NCBI GenBank assembly: GCA_023412755.1
Contig: JAEZCB010000060.1
Span: forward strand, 1 to 5,129
Source of the DNA: Bacteroidota bacterium
GTDB taxonomy: Bacteria; Bacteroidota; Bacteroidia; Flavobacteriales_F; PHOS-HE28
DNA length: 5,129 bases
Reading direction: 5' to 3'
Both the position numbers and the translations under genes were made by a program. Position 1 is the first letter of the stretch. Each line of letters begins with the position of its first letter. The notes below the pieces were generated by a model, which worked only from the letters and a program-made list of their open reading frames with translations, did not search any database and was not told the origin of the DNA. This document shows positions 1-5,129 of the stretch, piece by piece.

Positions 1-352
1 GGTCGAATTGTGCCAGCTTCAACGCGATCAGGTAGGTCTTCTGCTGGCCTTGTGAACCGTACTTCTTCAAGGGCCTGCCATCAATGGTGAAGATCAGTTC
101 ATCCTTATGGATGCCCACACCAGTATGCTGCGCCAGCCTGTCCCGCTCCCAACTTCCCCGCAACAATTCTCTTAGCGGAGCCTCCTGGAGTTGGCTCATG
201 TAGGTTAGTGCCACCTTCTCCGGACCGGAACTGATGCTGGTATAATGCACCTCGAGCAACCGCACCAACTCCTGCATGAAGGAGGCACGTACCTGGTGCA
301 CCATGCTTCCATGCTCGATCAATTGTTCATCCCAGGGTTCCAGCGCTTCCAG
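1..352. repeat. Left arm of a terminal inverted repeat (recF C-terminal half)
   Basis: Read on the minus strand, this arm matches 4778-5129 on the plus strand base for base without gaps. Bases 1-127 are identical to 5003-5129 reversed. The first mismatch is at 128 (partner 5002). From there to 352 I count about 14 mismatches in 225 bases. Homology stops at 352, inside recF codon 178, while recF itself continues normally towards its start. Confidence 0.97.
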
Positions 353-883
353 TGATCCACAACCCTGTTCCGCGAATCGCTTGAGCATGGTGTTGCGTTG
401 CATGAGCGCACGGTTGTATCGGATCAAGGAACCCAGGTACTCCTTGTCGAACTGGGCGATGAGGCCGTCCAGAAAACGGCGCCGGGTCTCGGACCCTTCC
501 AGCACCAGTTGTCCATCGTAGGGTGTGATCATCACCACCGGATACCGCCCGATATGCTCGGCCATGCGATCATACTCCTTCTTATTGCGGCTCAATACTT
601 TGCGCTGGCCCTTCCGCACGCTGCAAAGCAGGGTATCATCGCCCGCCTGCGTATGCACCTGGGCCTGGATCATGAAATAGTCCTCGCCGTTCTGGATGTT
701 CGGCGCATCTTCATTCCCGAAGTAACTCTTGCTCAGCGAGATGTAATGCACGGCATCCAGCAAATTGGTCTTGCCTACCCCGTTGGGTCCCACAAAACAA
801 TTCACCTGCGGGCCCAGTGGCAGATCCGCCTCCTGATGATTCCTGAAATGGAGCAGTTTGAGCCGCGAGATGTGGAAGCCCAT
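1..883 (-). CDS. recF: DNA replication/repair protein RecF, 3' end cut off by the window edge
   Basis: This is a RecF-family SMC/ABC-like ATPase, which helps load RecA at single-strand gaps in the cytoplasm. Counting from the ATG at 883, the translation shows a Walker A loop GPNGVGKT at residues 32-39, an ETRRRFLDG segment near residue 140, GIHKDEL at 257-263, and the ABC signature region GSQGQQKT at 276-283. The frame is open through the left edge after 294 codons. RecF is usually about 360 residues, so roughly 65 residues with Walker B are missing. An ATG at 892 is in frame and adds three residues. I prefer 883 because it gives a typical RecF N-terminus (MGFHISRL, then FRN) and because a promoter element abuts the first ATG. 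The gene diverges from the TPR/ribH pair. Its last 352 bases recur inverted at the right end of the window. The family call is near certain; only the exact start is open. Confidence 0.95.
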   Translation of the reverse strand, partial: MGFHISRLKLLHFRNHQEADLPLGPQVNCFVGPNGVGKTNLLDAVHYISLSKSYFGNEDAPNIQNGEDYFMIQAQVHTQAGDDTLLCSVRKGQRKVLSRNKKEYDRMAEHIGRYPVVMITPYDGQLVLEGSETRRRFLDGLIAQFDKEYLGSLIRYNRALMQRNTMLKRFAEQGCGSLEALEPWDEQLIEHGSMVHQVRASFMQELVRLLEVHYTSISSGPEKVALTYMSQLQEAPLRELLRGSWERDRLAQHTGVGIHKDELIFTIDGRPLKKYGSQGQQKTYLIALKLAQFD

Positions 884-892
884 GCGAAGCAT

Positions 893-900
893 CAAAGGTA
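893..900 (-). promoter_or_regulatory. Bacteroidota -7 element TACCTTTG upstream of recF
   Basis: Read on the minus strand, 900 to 893 is TACCTTTG, a full match to the Bacteroidota -7 consensus TAnnTTTG. It directly abuts the ATG at 892. Transcription would start only a few bases downstream, at or past that ATG, which favours the ATG at 883 and a nearly leaderless message. I see no good -33 TTG at the usual spacing, so this rests on one 8-base match. Confidence 0.4.
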
Positions 901-1015
901 CACCATGGCGGCTGGTGGCGGCGCGGGAAAGGGTAAGTGACGGACCATACGCGCACCGCCTGAAAATATTGACGCTACAATGCCTTCGGGCATATGATCG
1001 TTCGGGTAAAAGGCC

Positions 1016-1023
1016 TAGATTTG
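1016..1023 (+). promoter_or_regulatory. Bacteroidota -7 element TAGATTTG upstream of the TPR-ribH pair
   Basis: TAGATTTG matches the TAnnTTTG consensus and lies 52 bases before the ATG at 1076. It sits in the divergent gap between recF and the TPR gene, where a promoter is expected. A TTG at the expected -33 spacing is not evident. The leader would be roughly 45 bases and has no clear Shine-Dalgarno sequence, which is normal in this phylum. Confidence 0.45.
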
Positions 1024-1075
1024 CGGCCGCGCTTTTTCAAGGCAAGATGCTGTTGAAAGTGCAGCTACCTGGATC

Positions 1076-1768
1076 ATGAGCAAGAAGACCACCAACGACA
1101 CGCTCGAAAGCAAGGATGTGGACCTCGGTGAAGTGTACACCCGCACCGAGCTTTTTCTGGACCGGAACAAAAAGGCCATCACCATTGGTGTGGTCGCCAT
1201 CCTTGTGGTGGTCGGCGGTCTCCTCGCCTATCGCCAGTTCGTTGCCAAACCACAGGCTGCCCGTGCCAGCGAAATGATGTGGAAGGCAGAGTATTACTTC
1301 GAGGTGGATTCCTTCAATCTGGCCTTGAATGGCGATGACCAGTGGCCGGGCTTCCTGGAGATCGCGGATCGTTATGGCAGTACCCCCTCCGGTGATCTGG
1401 CCCATTACTACATCGCCACCATCCATATGCAGCAGGGTGAATATGAAGCAGCCATCCAGCATTACCAGGAGGCCGATCTGGATGATGATGTGTTGCGCGT
1501 GATGGCCGTTGGGAACATCGGCGACGCTCTTGTGGAGCTCGGCAGGCCACAGGAAGCCGTGAAGCAGTTCGAAAAGGCCGCAGGCATGGTGACCAATGAG
1601 TTCACCACACCCATGTACCTCATGAAGGCCGGCATCCTGCAGCAACAGCTCGGGAACACGGGAGCGGCTCAGAAGCATTTCGAGCGTGTGGCCAACGAGT
1701 TCCCAACGAGCGCCGATGCCAATCAAGCGCGCAAGTACGCTGGTTTGGCCGCCGCCAGCGCCCGCTGA
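1076..1768 (+). CDS. Membrane-anchored tetratricopeptide-repeat protein (YfgM/TPR_21-like)
   Basis: The 230-residue product has a charged N-terminal segment (1-33), one hydrophobic helix at about 34-52 rich in Val, Ile and Gly, and a long helical region carrying TPR units. TPR-like pairs begin near 106 (YYIATIHMQQGEYEAAIQHY) and follow near 140 and 175, including GRPQEAVKQFEKA and GNTGAAQKHFERV. The segment DSFNLALNGD at 78-87 is, from memory, conserved in the Bacteroidota members of this family that sit next to ribH. The likely topology is a single N-terminal anchor in the inner membrane with the TPR domain on the outer, periplasmic face, serving as a protein-interaction scaffold. Partners are unknown, so no specific process is assigned. 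Only two bases separate it from ribH, so the two are very probably co-transcribed. The start is chosen as the first ATG that gives a hydrophilic N-terminus before the helix. Confidence 0.88.
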   Translation: MSKKTTNDTLESKDVDLGEVYTRTELFLDRNKKAITIGVVAILVVVGGLLAYRQFVAKPQAARASEMMWKAEYYFEVDSFNLALNGDDQWPGFLEIADRYGSTPSGDLAHYYIATIHMQQGEYEAAIQHYQEADLDDDVLRVMAVGNIGDALVELGRPQEAVKQFEKAAGMVTNEFTTPMYLMKAGILQQQLGNTGAAQKHFERVANEFPTSADANQARKYAGLAAASAR

Positions 1769-1770
1769 TC

Positions 1771-2259
1771 ATGGCCACGGCCACCAGGCACCTTTCACAG
1801 TATGATCCGGCCAGCGTCCCCAGTGGCGCTGGTCTTCGTTTTGGGCTGGTGGTGAGTGAATGGAACTTCGATATCACAGATGCCCTTCGCCGCGGCGCCA
1901 GAGAAACCCTGCTGGCGCATGATGTGCGGGAGGAGGACATCGTGGAGGTTTGGGTGCCGGGCAGTTTCGAACTGGCCGCAGGTGCGCAATTCCTGCTTGA
2001 ATCCCGTGGACTTGATGGCGTGATCTGCCTGGGCAGCATAGTGCGTGGCGAAACACCTCATTTCGATTTCGTGTGCCAGGGTACCACCCAGGGCATCATG
2101 GAAGTAGGCCTCAAATTCAGCCTGCCGGTGATCTTCGGTGTGCTTACGGACGATACCATGGAACAGGCCCGCGCCCGCAGCGGCGGCAAGCACGGCAACA
2201 AAGGCGTGGAGTGCGCCGTGGCCTTGTTGAAGATGGCGGCGTTGAAGGCCGGGCGGTGA
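1771..2259 (+). CDS. ribH: 6,7-dimethyl-8-ribityllumazine synthase
   Basis: Lumazine synthase condenses 5-amino-6-ribitylamino-uracil with 3,4-dihydroxy-2-butanone 4-phosphate, the penultimate step of riboflavin synthesis, in a cytoplasmic oligomer. The 162-residue length is typical. Visible motifs are VSEWNFDIT at 28-36 (aromatic substrate-stacking residue), PGSFEL at 63-68, GSIVRGETPHFDFVC at 88-102 with the catalytic His97, GVLTDDTMEQA at 123-133, and R136 followed by GGKHGNKG, which binds phosphate. One small oddity is the Ala after PGSFEL where many family members have Pro. The start ATG lies two bases after the TPR stop and the gene ends 21 bases before a strong hairpin, so the pair forms a short transcription unit. 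No FMN riboswitch is visible upstream. Other riboflavin genes are absent from the window. Confidence 0.97.
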   Translation: MATATRHLSQYDPASVPSGAGLRFGLVVSEWNFDITDALRRGARETLLAHDVREEDIVEVWVPGSFELAAGAQFLLESRGLDGVICLGSIVRGETPHFDFVCQGTTQGIMEVGLKFSLPVIFGVLTDDTMEQARARSGGKHGNKGVECAVALLKMAALKAGR

Positions 2260-2280
2260 TCCATTATTGTAGTACCACAA

Positions 2281-2310
2281 GAAAGCCCGGCCGAATTGGC
2301 CGGGCTTCTT
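2281..2310. terminator. Hairpin terminator after ribH, probably bidirectional
   Basis: A perfect 10-base-pair stem (2283-2292 AAGCCCGGCC with 2298-2307 GGCCGGGCTT) encloses a 5-base loop. On the plus strand it is followed by CTTCTT. On the minus strand it is followed by TTCTTG. It lies 21 bases after the ribH stop and 21 bases past the end of the opposing small gene, so it can serve both. Confidence 0.85.
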
Positions 2311-2328
2311 AGTGGTAAAAAGTTGTGA

Positions 2329-2728
2329 TTAAGTGTAGTCGATCCTCATGTTGTTCAGCAGACCATGGAACCAGATGATATATCCAGAACAACCCATTGG
2401 CGTCGCAGGATTCCAGTTAGGTGTTGTGTTACAATACCAATTGGTTAAAGTAGTGGAACTCGATCGACAAGTCACACGGATCCTTATGATCACATTTCCA
2501 CTTGGCGGAGTGTAACTAATGTTCCCATTCGCGCCTAAGATCATCGAAACTACGGACGTAGCATGTGGATGGCACGTGGACGCATAATAGAGTGAACGGC
2601 GTATTGATCCGCTGTTGCGTTTGTCAAATTCATTGTGCTCTGAGCGAAAAGACCAACTGTAGCACCCCCATTACAAATAGCGTCAAACACCTTATTCCAA
2701 CCTCCGCGAAAAAAGTTCGTGTTTTCAT
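2329..2728 (-). pseudogene. Small exported protein, interrupted by frameshift
   Basis: The ATG at 2728 opens a 32-codon frame reading MKTRTFFAEVG and then a hydrophobic stretch to FSLRAQ, which looks like a Bacteroidota Sec signal peptide, and stops at 2632-2630 (TGA). A second frame is open from 2670 down to a TAA at 2331-2329. Its last 71 codons encode a plausible exported domain with GNISYTPPSGNVIIRIRV, several Cys residues (VTCR, WYCN, MGCSG), Trp and Asn-rich loops, ending NMRIDYT. The two are offset by one base, since the 400-base span is not a multiple of three. A third frame reading MNLTNATADQYAV lies between them, so two compensating shifts are also possible. No family is recognised. 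This may be a decayed gene or an intact gene carrying a sequencing indel; a run of five G lies in the signal region. GC is about 45%. Confidence 0.5.
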
Positions 2729-2743
2729 GGCTAATGTTTTCAC

Positions 2744-2780
2744 AAAAAAAAATGCACCGGTAAATACCGATGCATTTTTT
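2744..2780 (-). terminator. Intrinsic terminator of the T9SS protein gene
   Basis: Read on the minus strand, a near-perfect stem (2776-2765 with 2762-2751, one G-U pair, tight A/T loop) is followed by nine T from 2752 to 2744. It begins about 20 bases after the T9SS gene stop at 2797. On the plus strand the same structure ends in six T (2775-2780), so it may also stop plus-strand transcripts. Confidence 0.88.
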
Positions 2781-2796
2781 CTCAGTTTGAACTATC

Positions 2797-3609
2797 TCAG
2801 TGAGCTACGATCACACGCTCAGTGAAGATCTTTTGATCCTGCTGAACGCTGATCATATACAATCCCTGCACGAACTGCTTGGTATCAAGCTGAAAGAGAC
2901 GTCCAGAGACATCATTCAACTGCTTGCGTACCACAAGCTTACCGGTCAGATCAACAACGCTCACCTGCACATTACCGGAAAGATTGTTGAAGGAGAAGTT
3001 GATCACATCGTTGGCAGGATTGGGGTAGATCGATACTCCAGAAAGGTTCTCATTCTCGAACAGACCAACGATCTCAGTTCCATCAACGAACAGGGAAACA
3101 TCATCTACAAGAACATTGAAGCCCTGTACGGCTTGAACACCTTCGATCAGAACGGTATGGACCCCGCCATCCGCGTACGCATCAACTGGAACCGCCCAAA
3201 CAGTGTAAGCGGCCTGATAAGTCACGGAATCAGCCGGGGTCAACCGATCGATCTCATTACCATCAACGACCAGACGCAAGTAGTTGTTATCCGATCCATC
3301 TCCCAAGGCAGGCATTTTGACCCACATGAGGATCTGTGCGCTCGTACCAGCGGGAATGTTCACATCCTGGGATACAGAGCCAGTCTCAGGACCATTATTA
3401 CCACCGAACCAAGCGTAAAAATCACCTGTACGGGGCACACATGGTCCGCCACACGTACCACAACCGGCGTCACATAACGGAGTGCCAAAATTCACAGAGG
3501 CTTCTTCCCAAGTACCAGCACCTATACCGGCCTCGAAGCTTCCATCGACCACCTGAGCATTGAGGCTCAGGGTAAATGCCATTGCGGCGAACAGAGTAAT
3601 GTGTTTCAT
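2797..3609 (-). CDS. Secreted protein with type IX (Por) C-terminal sorting domain
   Basis: The 270-residue product starts with a Sec signal peptide MKHITLFAAMAFTLSLNAQ (1-19) and ends with a type A T9SS sorting domain. That domain begins IYPNPANDVI at about 194 and finishes GLYMISV and a basic, hydrophobic tail ERVIVAH. Known T9SS cargo crosses the outer membrane and has this tail removed. The middle (20-190) looks like a beta-sandwich resembling carbohydrate-binding or jelly-roll modules, with NGSFE-like DGSFEAG, FYAWFGGNNG and repeated beta-strand patterns. All four cysteines lie at 46, 50, 53 and 57, spaced CX3CX2CX3C. No catalytic motif is visible, so a binding or adhesive role is the most that can be inferred. 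The gene has its own terminator and diverges from the outer-membrane protein gene. The leader has no Shine-Dalgarno sequence. The sorting domain is highly confident; the ectodomain class is tentative. Confidence 0.9.
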   Translation of the reverse strand: MKHITLFAAMAFTLSLNAQVVDGSFEAGIGAGTWEEASVNFGTPLCDAGCGTCGGPCVPRTGDFYAWFGGNNGPETGSVSQDVNIPAGTSAQILMWVKMPALGDGSDNNYLRLVVDGNEIDRLTPADSVTYQAAYTVWAVPVDAYADGGVHTVLIEGVQAVQGFNVLVDDVSLFVDGTEIVGLFENENLSGVSIYPNPANDVINFSFNNLSGNVQVSVVDLTGKLVVRKQLNDVSGRLFQLDTKQFVQGLYMISVQQDQKIFTERVIVAH

Positions 3610-3627
3610 GCTATTGTTGTTTGCGGG

Positions 3628-3635
3628 CGAAGATA
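3628..3635 (-). promoter_or_regulatory. Possible -7 element TATCTTCG for the T9SS gene
   Basis: Read on the minus strand, 3635 to 3628 is TATCTTCG, one base off TAnnTTTG, 18 bases before the ATG at 3609. The 150-base divergent gap 3610-3759 must hold promoters for both neighbours. For the plus-strand gene the best candidate is TAGGGTTG at 3700-3707, also one mismatch. Neither has a clear -33 TTG. Confidence 0.25.
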
Positions 3636-3759
3636 TAATGATCCCGCCCGATTGCTTTCATGACATTTTCATATCCACCCGAATGGAGGATGTCCCGGGT
3701 AGGGTTGAATGGATCGGCGTCAAAGATCACCGAAGCCGAAGATTCGCGAACTTCGCGGC

Positions 3760-4365
3760 ATGCGCGGCATCATCCTTCCCTTATGCATTCTGGCGGGCAT
3801 TGGTATCCATGCCCAGAATGGGCCCCGCCTCGGGCTGGGGTTGGCCACCCAAAGTGTTGGTGGGCTTTTCCGGAACACCTCCAACCTGATGCCTGGTCCG
3901 ATCGCGGGCTGGCATTTTGAAGGAAGGGTACACCGGCAGGTAAGCATAATGCCGGAGATCCTTTACATGACCAAGGGTTTCACGTATCGCAATCCCGCGC
4001 TTGCCACACGCACCCGAGCCTCATTCAACTACGCCGAAGTACCGATCCTGTTTAAGATCTACACAGAGGGTCAAGATGGATTGTATCTCCTAGGTGGGCC
4101 CAGCCTGGGCTATTTCATTAACGGCCGGTTCCAACAATGGCAGGATGGCCGGCAGATCATCGATGGCCGTTATCAGGTGGGGAACAATATTCGCCGGCTG
4201 CAGTTCAGTGGTCTGGTGGGAATGGGTTTCCAGGGACCTCGCTGGGCTTTCGATGTACGCGCACAGACCAGCCTTACACCCTTCGACCGGTTCGTTCGTA
4301 TCCAGAATGTGGTCTATGGCATCACCTTCGCGTACCGTATAAAGGTGCGTGAAGAAGATGAATGA
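3760..4365 (+). CDS. Outer-membrane beta-barrel protein (PorT/OMP_b-brl_2-like)
   Basis: Starting at the ATG at 3760, the 201-residue product has a signal peptide MRGIILPLCILAGIGIHAQ (1-19) and then alternating hydrophobic/aromatic beta-strands separated by charged turns. Characteristic pieces are the opening RLGLGLATQ, PEILYMTKGF, the motif NYAEVPILFKIY, GLYLLGGPSLGYF, and a C-terminal strand ending GITFAYRIKV. This matches the pattern of small Bacteroidota porin-like barrels (PF13568-type), where GGP followed by GY is common. The role is structural or unknown, and it need not be the T9SS component PorT itself. An upstream in-frame ATG at 3709 would add 17 basic residues before the signal peptide and is unlikely. 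The stop TGA at 4363-4365 touches the stop of the opposing MazG gene with no gap, leaving no space for a terminator between them. Confidence 0.85.
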   Translation: MRGIILPLCILAGIGIHAQNGPRLGLGLATQSVGGLFRNTSNLMPGPIAGWHFEGRVHRQVSIMPEILYMTKGFTYRNPALATRTRASFNYAEVPILFKIYTEGQDGLYLLGGPSLGYFINGRFQQWQDGRQIIDGRYQVGNNIRRLQFSGLVGMGFQGPRWAFDVRAQTSLTPFDRFVRIQNVVYGITFAYRIKVREEDE

Positions 4366-4779
4366 TCAACGGGCAAGGATGGCCGCTATGTCCGGCCTGA
4401 AATACTTCTCGCTCTTCATCACCTTGCCATCCTCTCTGTAGATGGGTTTTCCATCCGCATCCAGTTTGCTCATGTTGCTGCGCTGGATCTCCCGGAACAC
4501 CTCATCGATCTTATGCTGCAGTCCATGCTTCAACAAGGTGCCGCATAGAATGTAAAGGATGTCGCCCAAGGCATCGGCCACCTCCACCAGATCCCCGCGC
4601 AACGCCGCATCCAGGTATTCCTCATTCTCTTCGCGGATCAGTTTGTAGCGAAGCAATGCCTCCCGATCCCCAATGGCGGCAACAGGTGTTTTGGCATTGG
4701 GGATCCCAAAGGCATCATGAAAGGTGCGCACATGTGAGATCGCCTCTTCAAGTGTGAGGGTATCGGTGGTGGTATCCAT
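4366..4779 (-). CDS. MazG-type nucleoside triphosphate pyrophosphohydrolase
   Basis: The 137-residue product is an all-alpha NTP pyrophosphohydrolase of the MazG/PRA-PH superfamily. Such enzymes split (d)NTPs to the monophosphate and pyrophosphate and clean the nucleotide pool. The metal-binding signature is clear: EENEE at 50-54 (EExxE) followed by EVADALGD at 66-73 (ExxD and a further Asp). The C-terminal segment SNMSKLDADGKPIYREDGK, then YFRPD, is typical of a small stand-alone subfamily. The ATG at 4779 is chosen because the domain starts right after it. A longer in-frame ATG at 4854 only adds 25 residues read antisense through the recF fragment, with an unlikely composition (five Ser, three Cys). 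The true promoter is not visible, because the recF repeat begins at the start codon. No MazEF toxin genes adjoin. Substrate preference cannot be read from the sequence. Confidence 0.92.
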   Translation of the reverse strand: MDTTTDTLTLEEAISHVRTFHDAFGIPNAKTPVAAIGDREALLRYKLIREENEEYLDAALRGDLVEVADALGDILYILCGTLLKHGLQHKIDEVFREIQRSNMSKLDADGKPIYREDGKVMKSEKYFRPDIAAILAR

Positions 4780-5129
4780 GGAGGCGCTGGAACCCTGGGA
4801 TGAGCAATTGATCGAGCATGGAAGCGTGGTGCACCAGGTACGTGCCTCCTTCATGCAGGAGTTGGTGCGGTTGCTGGAGTTGCATTATACCAGCATCAGT
4901 TCCGGTCCGGAGAAGGTGGCACTCACCTACATGAGCCAGCTCCAGGAGGCTCCGTTCAGAGCGTTGTTGCGGGCAAGTTGGGAGCGGGACAGGCTGGCGC
5001 AACATACTGGTGTGGGCATCCATAAGGATGAACTGATCTTCACCATTGATGGCAGGCCCTTGAAGAAGTACGGTTCACAAGGCCAGCAGAAGACCTACCT
5101 GATCGCGTTGAAGCTGGCACAATTCGACC
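4778..5129 (+). pseudogene. Second recF copy: C-terminal half only, no ATPase Walker A, open at the right edge
   Basis: From the ATG at 4778, 117 codons are open and align without gaps to residues 178-294 of the left-end RecF. They keep GIHKDEL and GSQGQQKT but lack Walker A and the whole N-terminal half. Compared with the left copy there are about 13 substitutions after the first codon, all inside 4779-5002. Six codons change silently and five change residue (Met/Val, Val/Leu, Leu/Phe, Glu/Ala, Gly/Ala). No stop or indel is present, so this copy was probably under coding constraint until recently. The ATG overlaps the MazG start inside the palindrome CCATGG and may be coincidental; the frame is open upstream to a TGA at 4718-4720. 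It could be a truncated duplicate, or a piece of another strain's full recF joined here. Confidence 0.75.
4778..5129. repeat. Right arm of the terminal inverted repeat
   Basis: This arm pairs with bases 1-352. The outer 127 bases (5003-5129) are identical to the left arm and the inner 225 are about 94% identical. Homology fades immediately upstream of 4778, where the MazG coding sequence begins. Between the arms lie 4425 bases with all the intact genes of the window except recF, which overlaps the left arm. Confidence 0.97.

Noticed and set aside
398..940. 180-codon plus-strand open frame over recF
   Set aside because: It is antisense to recF, whose Walker A and other motifs are unambiguous on the minus strand.
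1037..1726. Long 229-codon open frame antisense to the TPR gene
   Set aside because: It mirrors the TPR coding region, has no recognisable domain and is His/Gly-rich, as expected of a high-GC antisense shadow. The TPR frame has clear family features.
1795..2280. 161-codon minus-strand open frame over ribH
   Set aside because: Shadow of a gene with complete lumazine synthase motifs.
2565..2825. 86-codon plus-strand frame crossing the terminator
   Set aside because: It runs through the A/T-tailed hairpin at 2744-2780, has no recognised domain, and opposes the better-supported minus-strand signal peptide.
2800..3477. 225-codon plus-strand open frame over the T9SS protein gene
   Set aside because: The minus-strand frame has a signal peptide and sorting domain. 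This frame has neither, and runs into that gene's own terminator side.
4366..4854. 162-residue version of the MazG protein starting at 4854
   Set aside because: The extra 25 residues are antisense recF sequence, and the same peptide appears antisense at 276-350 where no mazG follows.
1..5129. Terminal inverted repeats of a transposon or integron-like element
   Set aside because: The repeats are internal coding sequence of recF, no transposase or integrase lies between them, and there are no flanking direct repeats to inspect.

Overview
The window looks like one complete metagenomic or draft contig from a member of the Bacteroidota, possibly Flavobacteriales-like. The evidence is a type IX secretion (T9SS) sorting tail, signal peptides ending in Ala-Gln, TAnnTTTG-type promoter elements, near absence of Shine-Dalgarno sequences, and a recF / membrane-TPR / ribH neighbourhood. 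Housekeeping genes sampled are roughly 57% GC. The block at 2341-2700 is about 45% GC.

Layout. At 1-883 on the minus strand lies recF (recombination mediator), cut by the left edge after residue 294. A 180-base divergent promoter region follows. A tight plus-strand pair at 1076-2259 encodes a membrane-anchored TPR protein and lumazine synthase (RibH), closed by a strong hairpin terminator at 2281-2310. From 2329 to 3609 two minus-strand genes encode exported proteins: a small frameshifted one, and an intact T9SS cargo protein with its own terminator between the two. A plus-strand outer-membrane beta-barrel gene (3760-4365) converges, stop codon against stop codon, on a minus-strand MazG-type nucleotide pyrophosphohydrolase gene (4366-4779). 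The right end (4778-5129, plus strand) is a second copy of the C-terminal half of recF, without its N-terminal ATPase half.

The main surprise is that the two ends are one inverted repeat. Bases 1-352 are the reverse complement of 4778-5129. The outermost 127 bases are identical, and the first mismatch is at the 128th base from each end. The inner 225 bases are about 94% identical and differ by in-frame substitutions only. A 127-base exact overlap is what a k=127 de Bruijn assembler leaves at a branching vertex. The contig therefore appears to be a loop that leaves and re-enters one shared recF tail in opposite orientations. Either the genome has a real inverted partial duplication of recF, or two related strains or molecules were joined. 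The sequence alone cannot decide this.

Functionally the window combines DNA repair (recF), nucleotide-pool cleaning (MazG type), riboflavin synthesis (ribH) and cell-envelope or secreted proteins. I see no tRNA, rRNA, CRISPR array, transposase or integrase, and no convincing evidence for a new multi-gene system.
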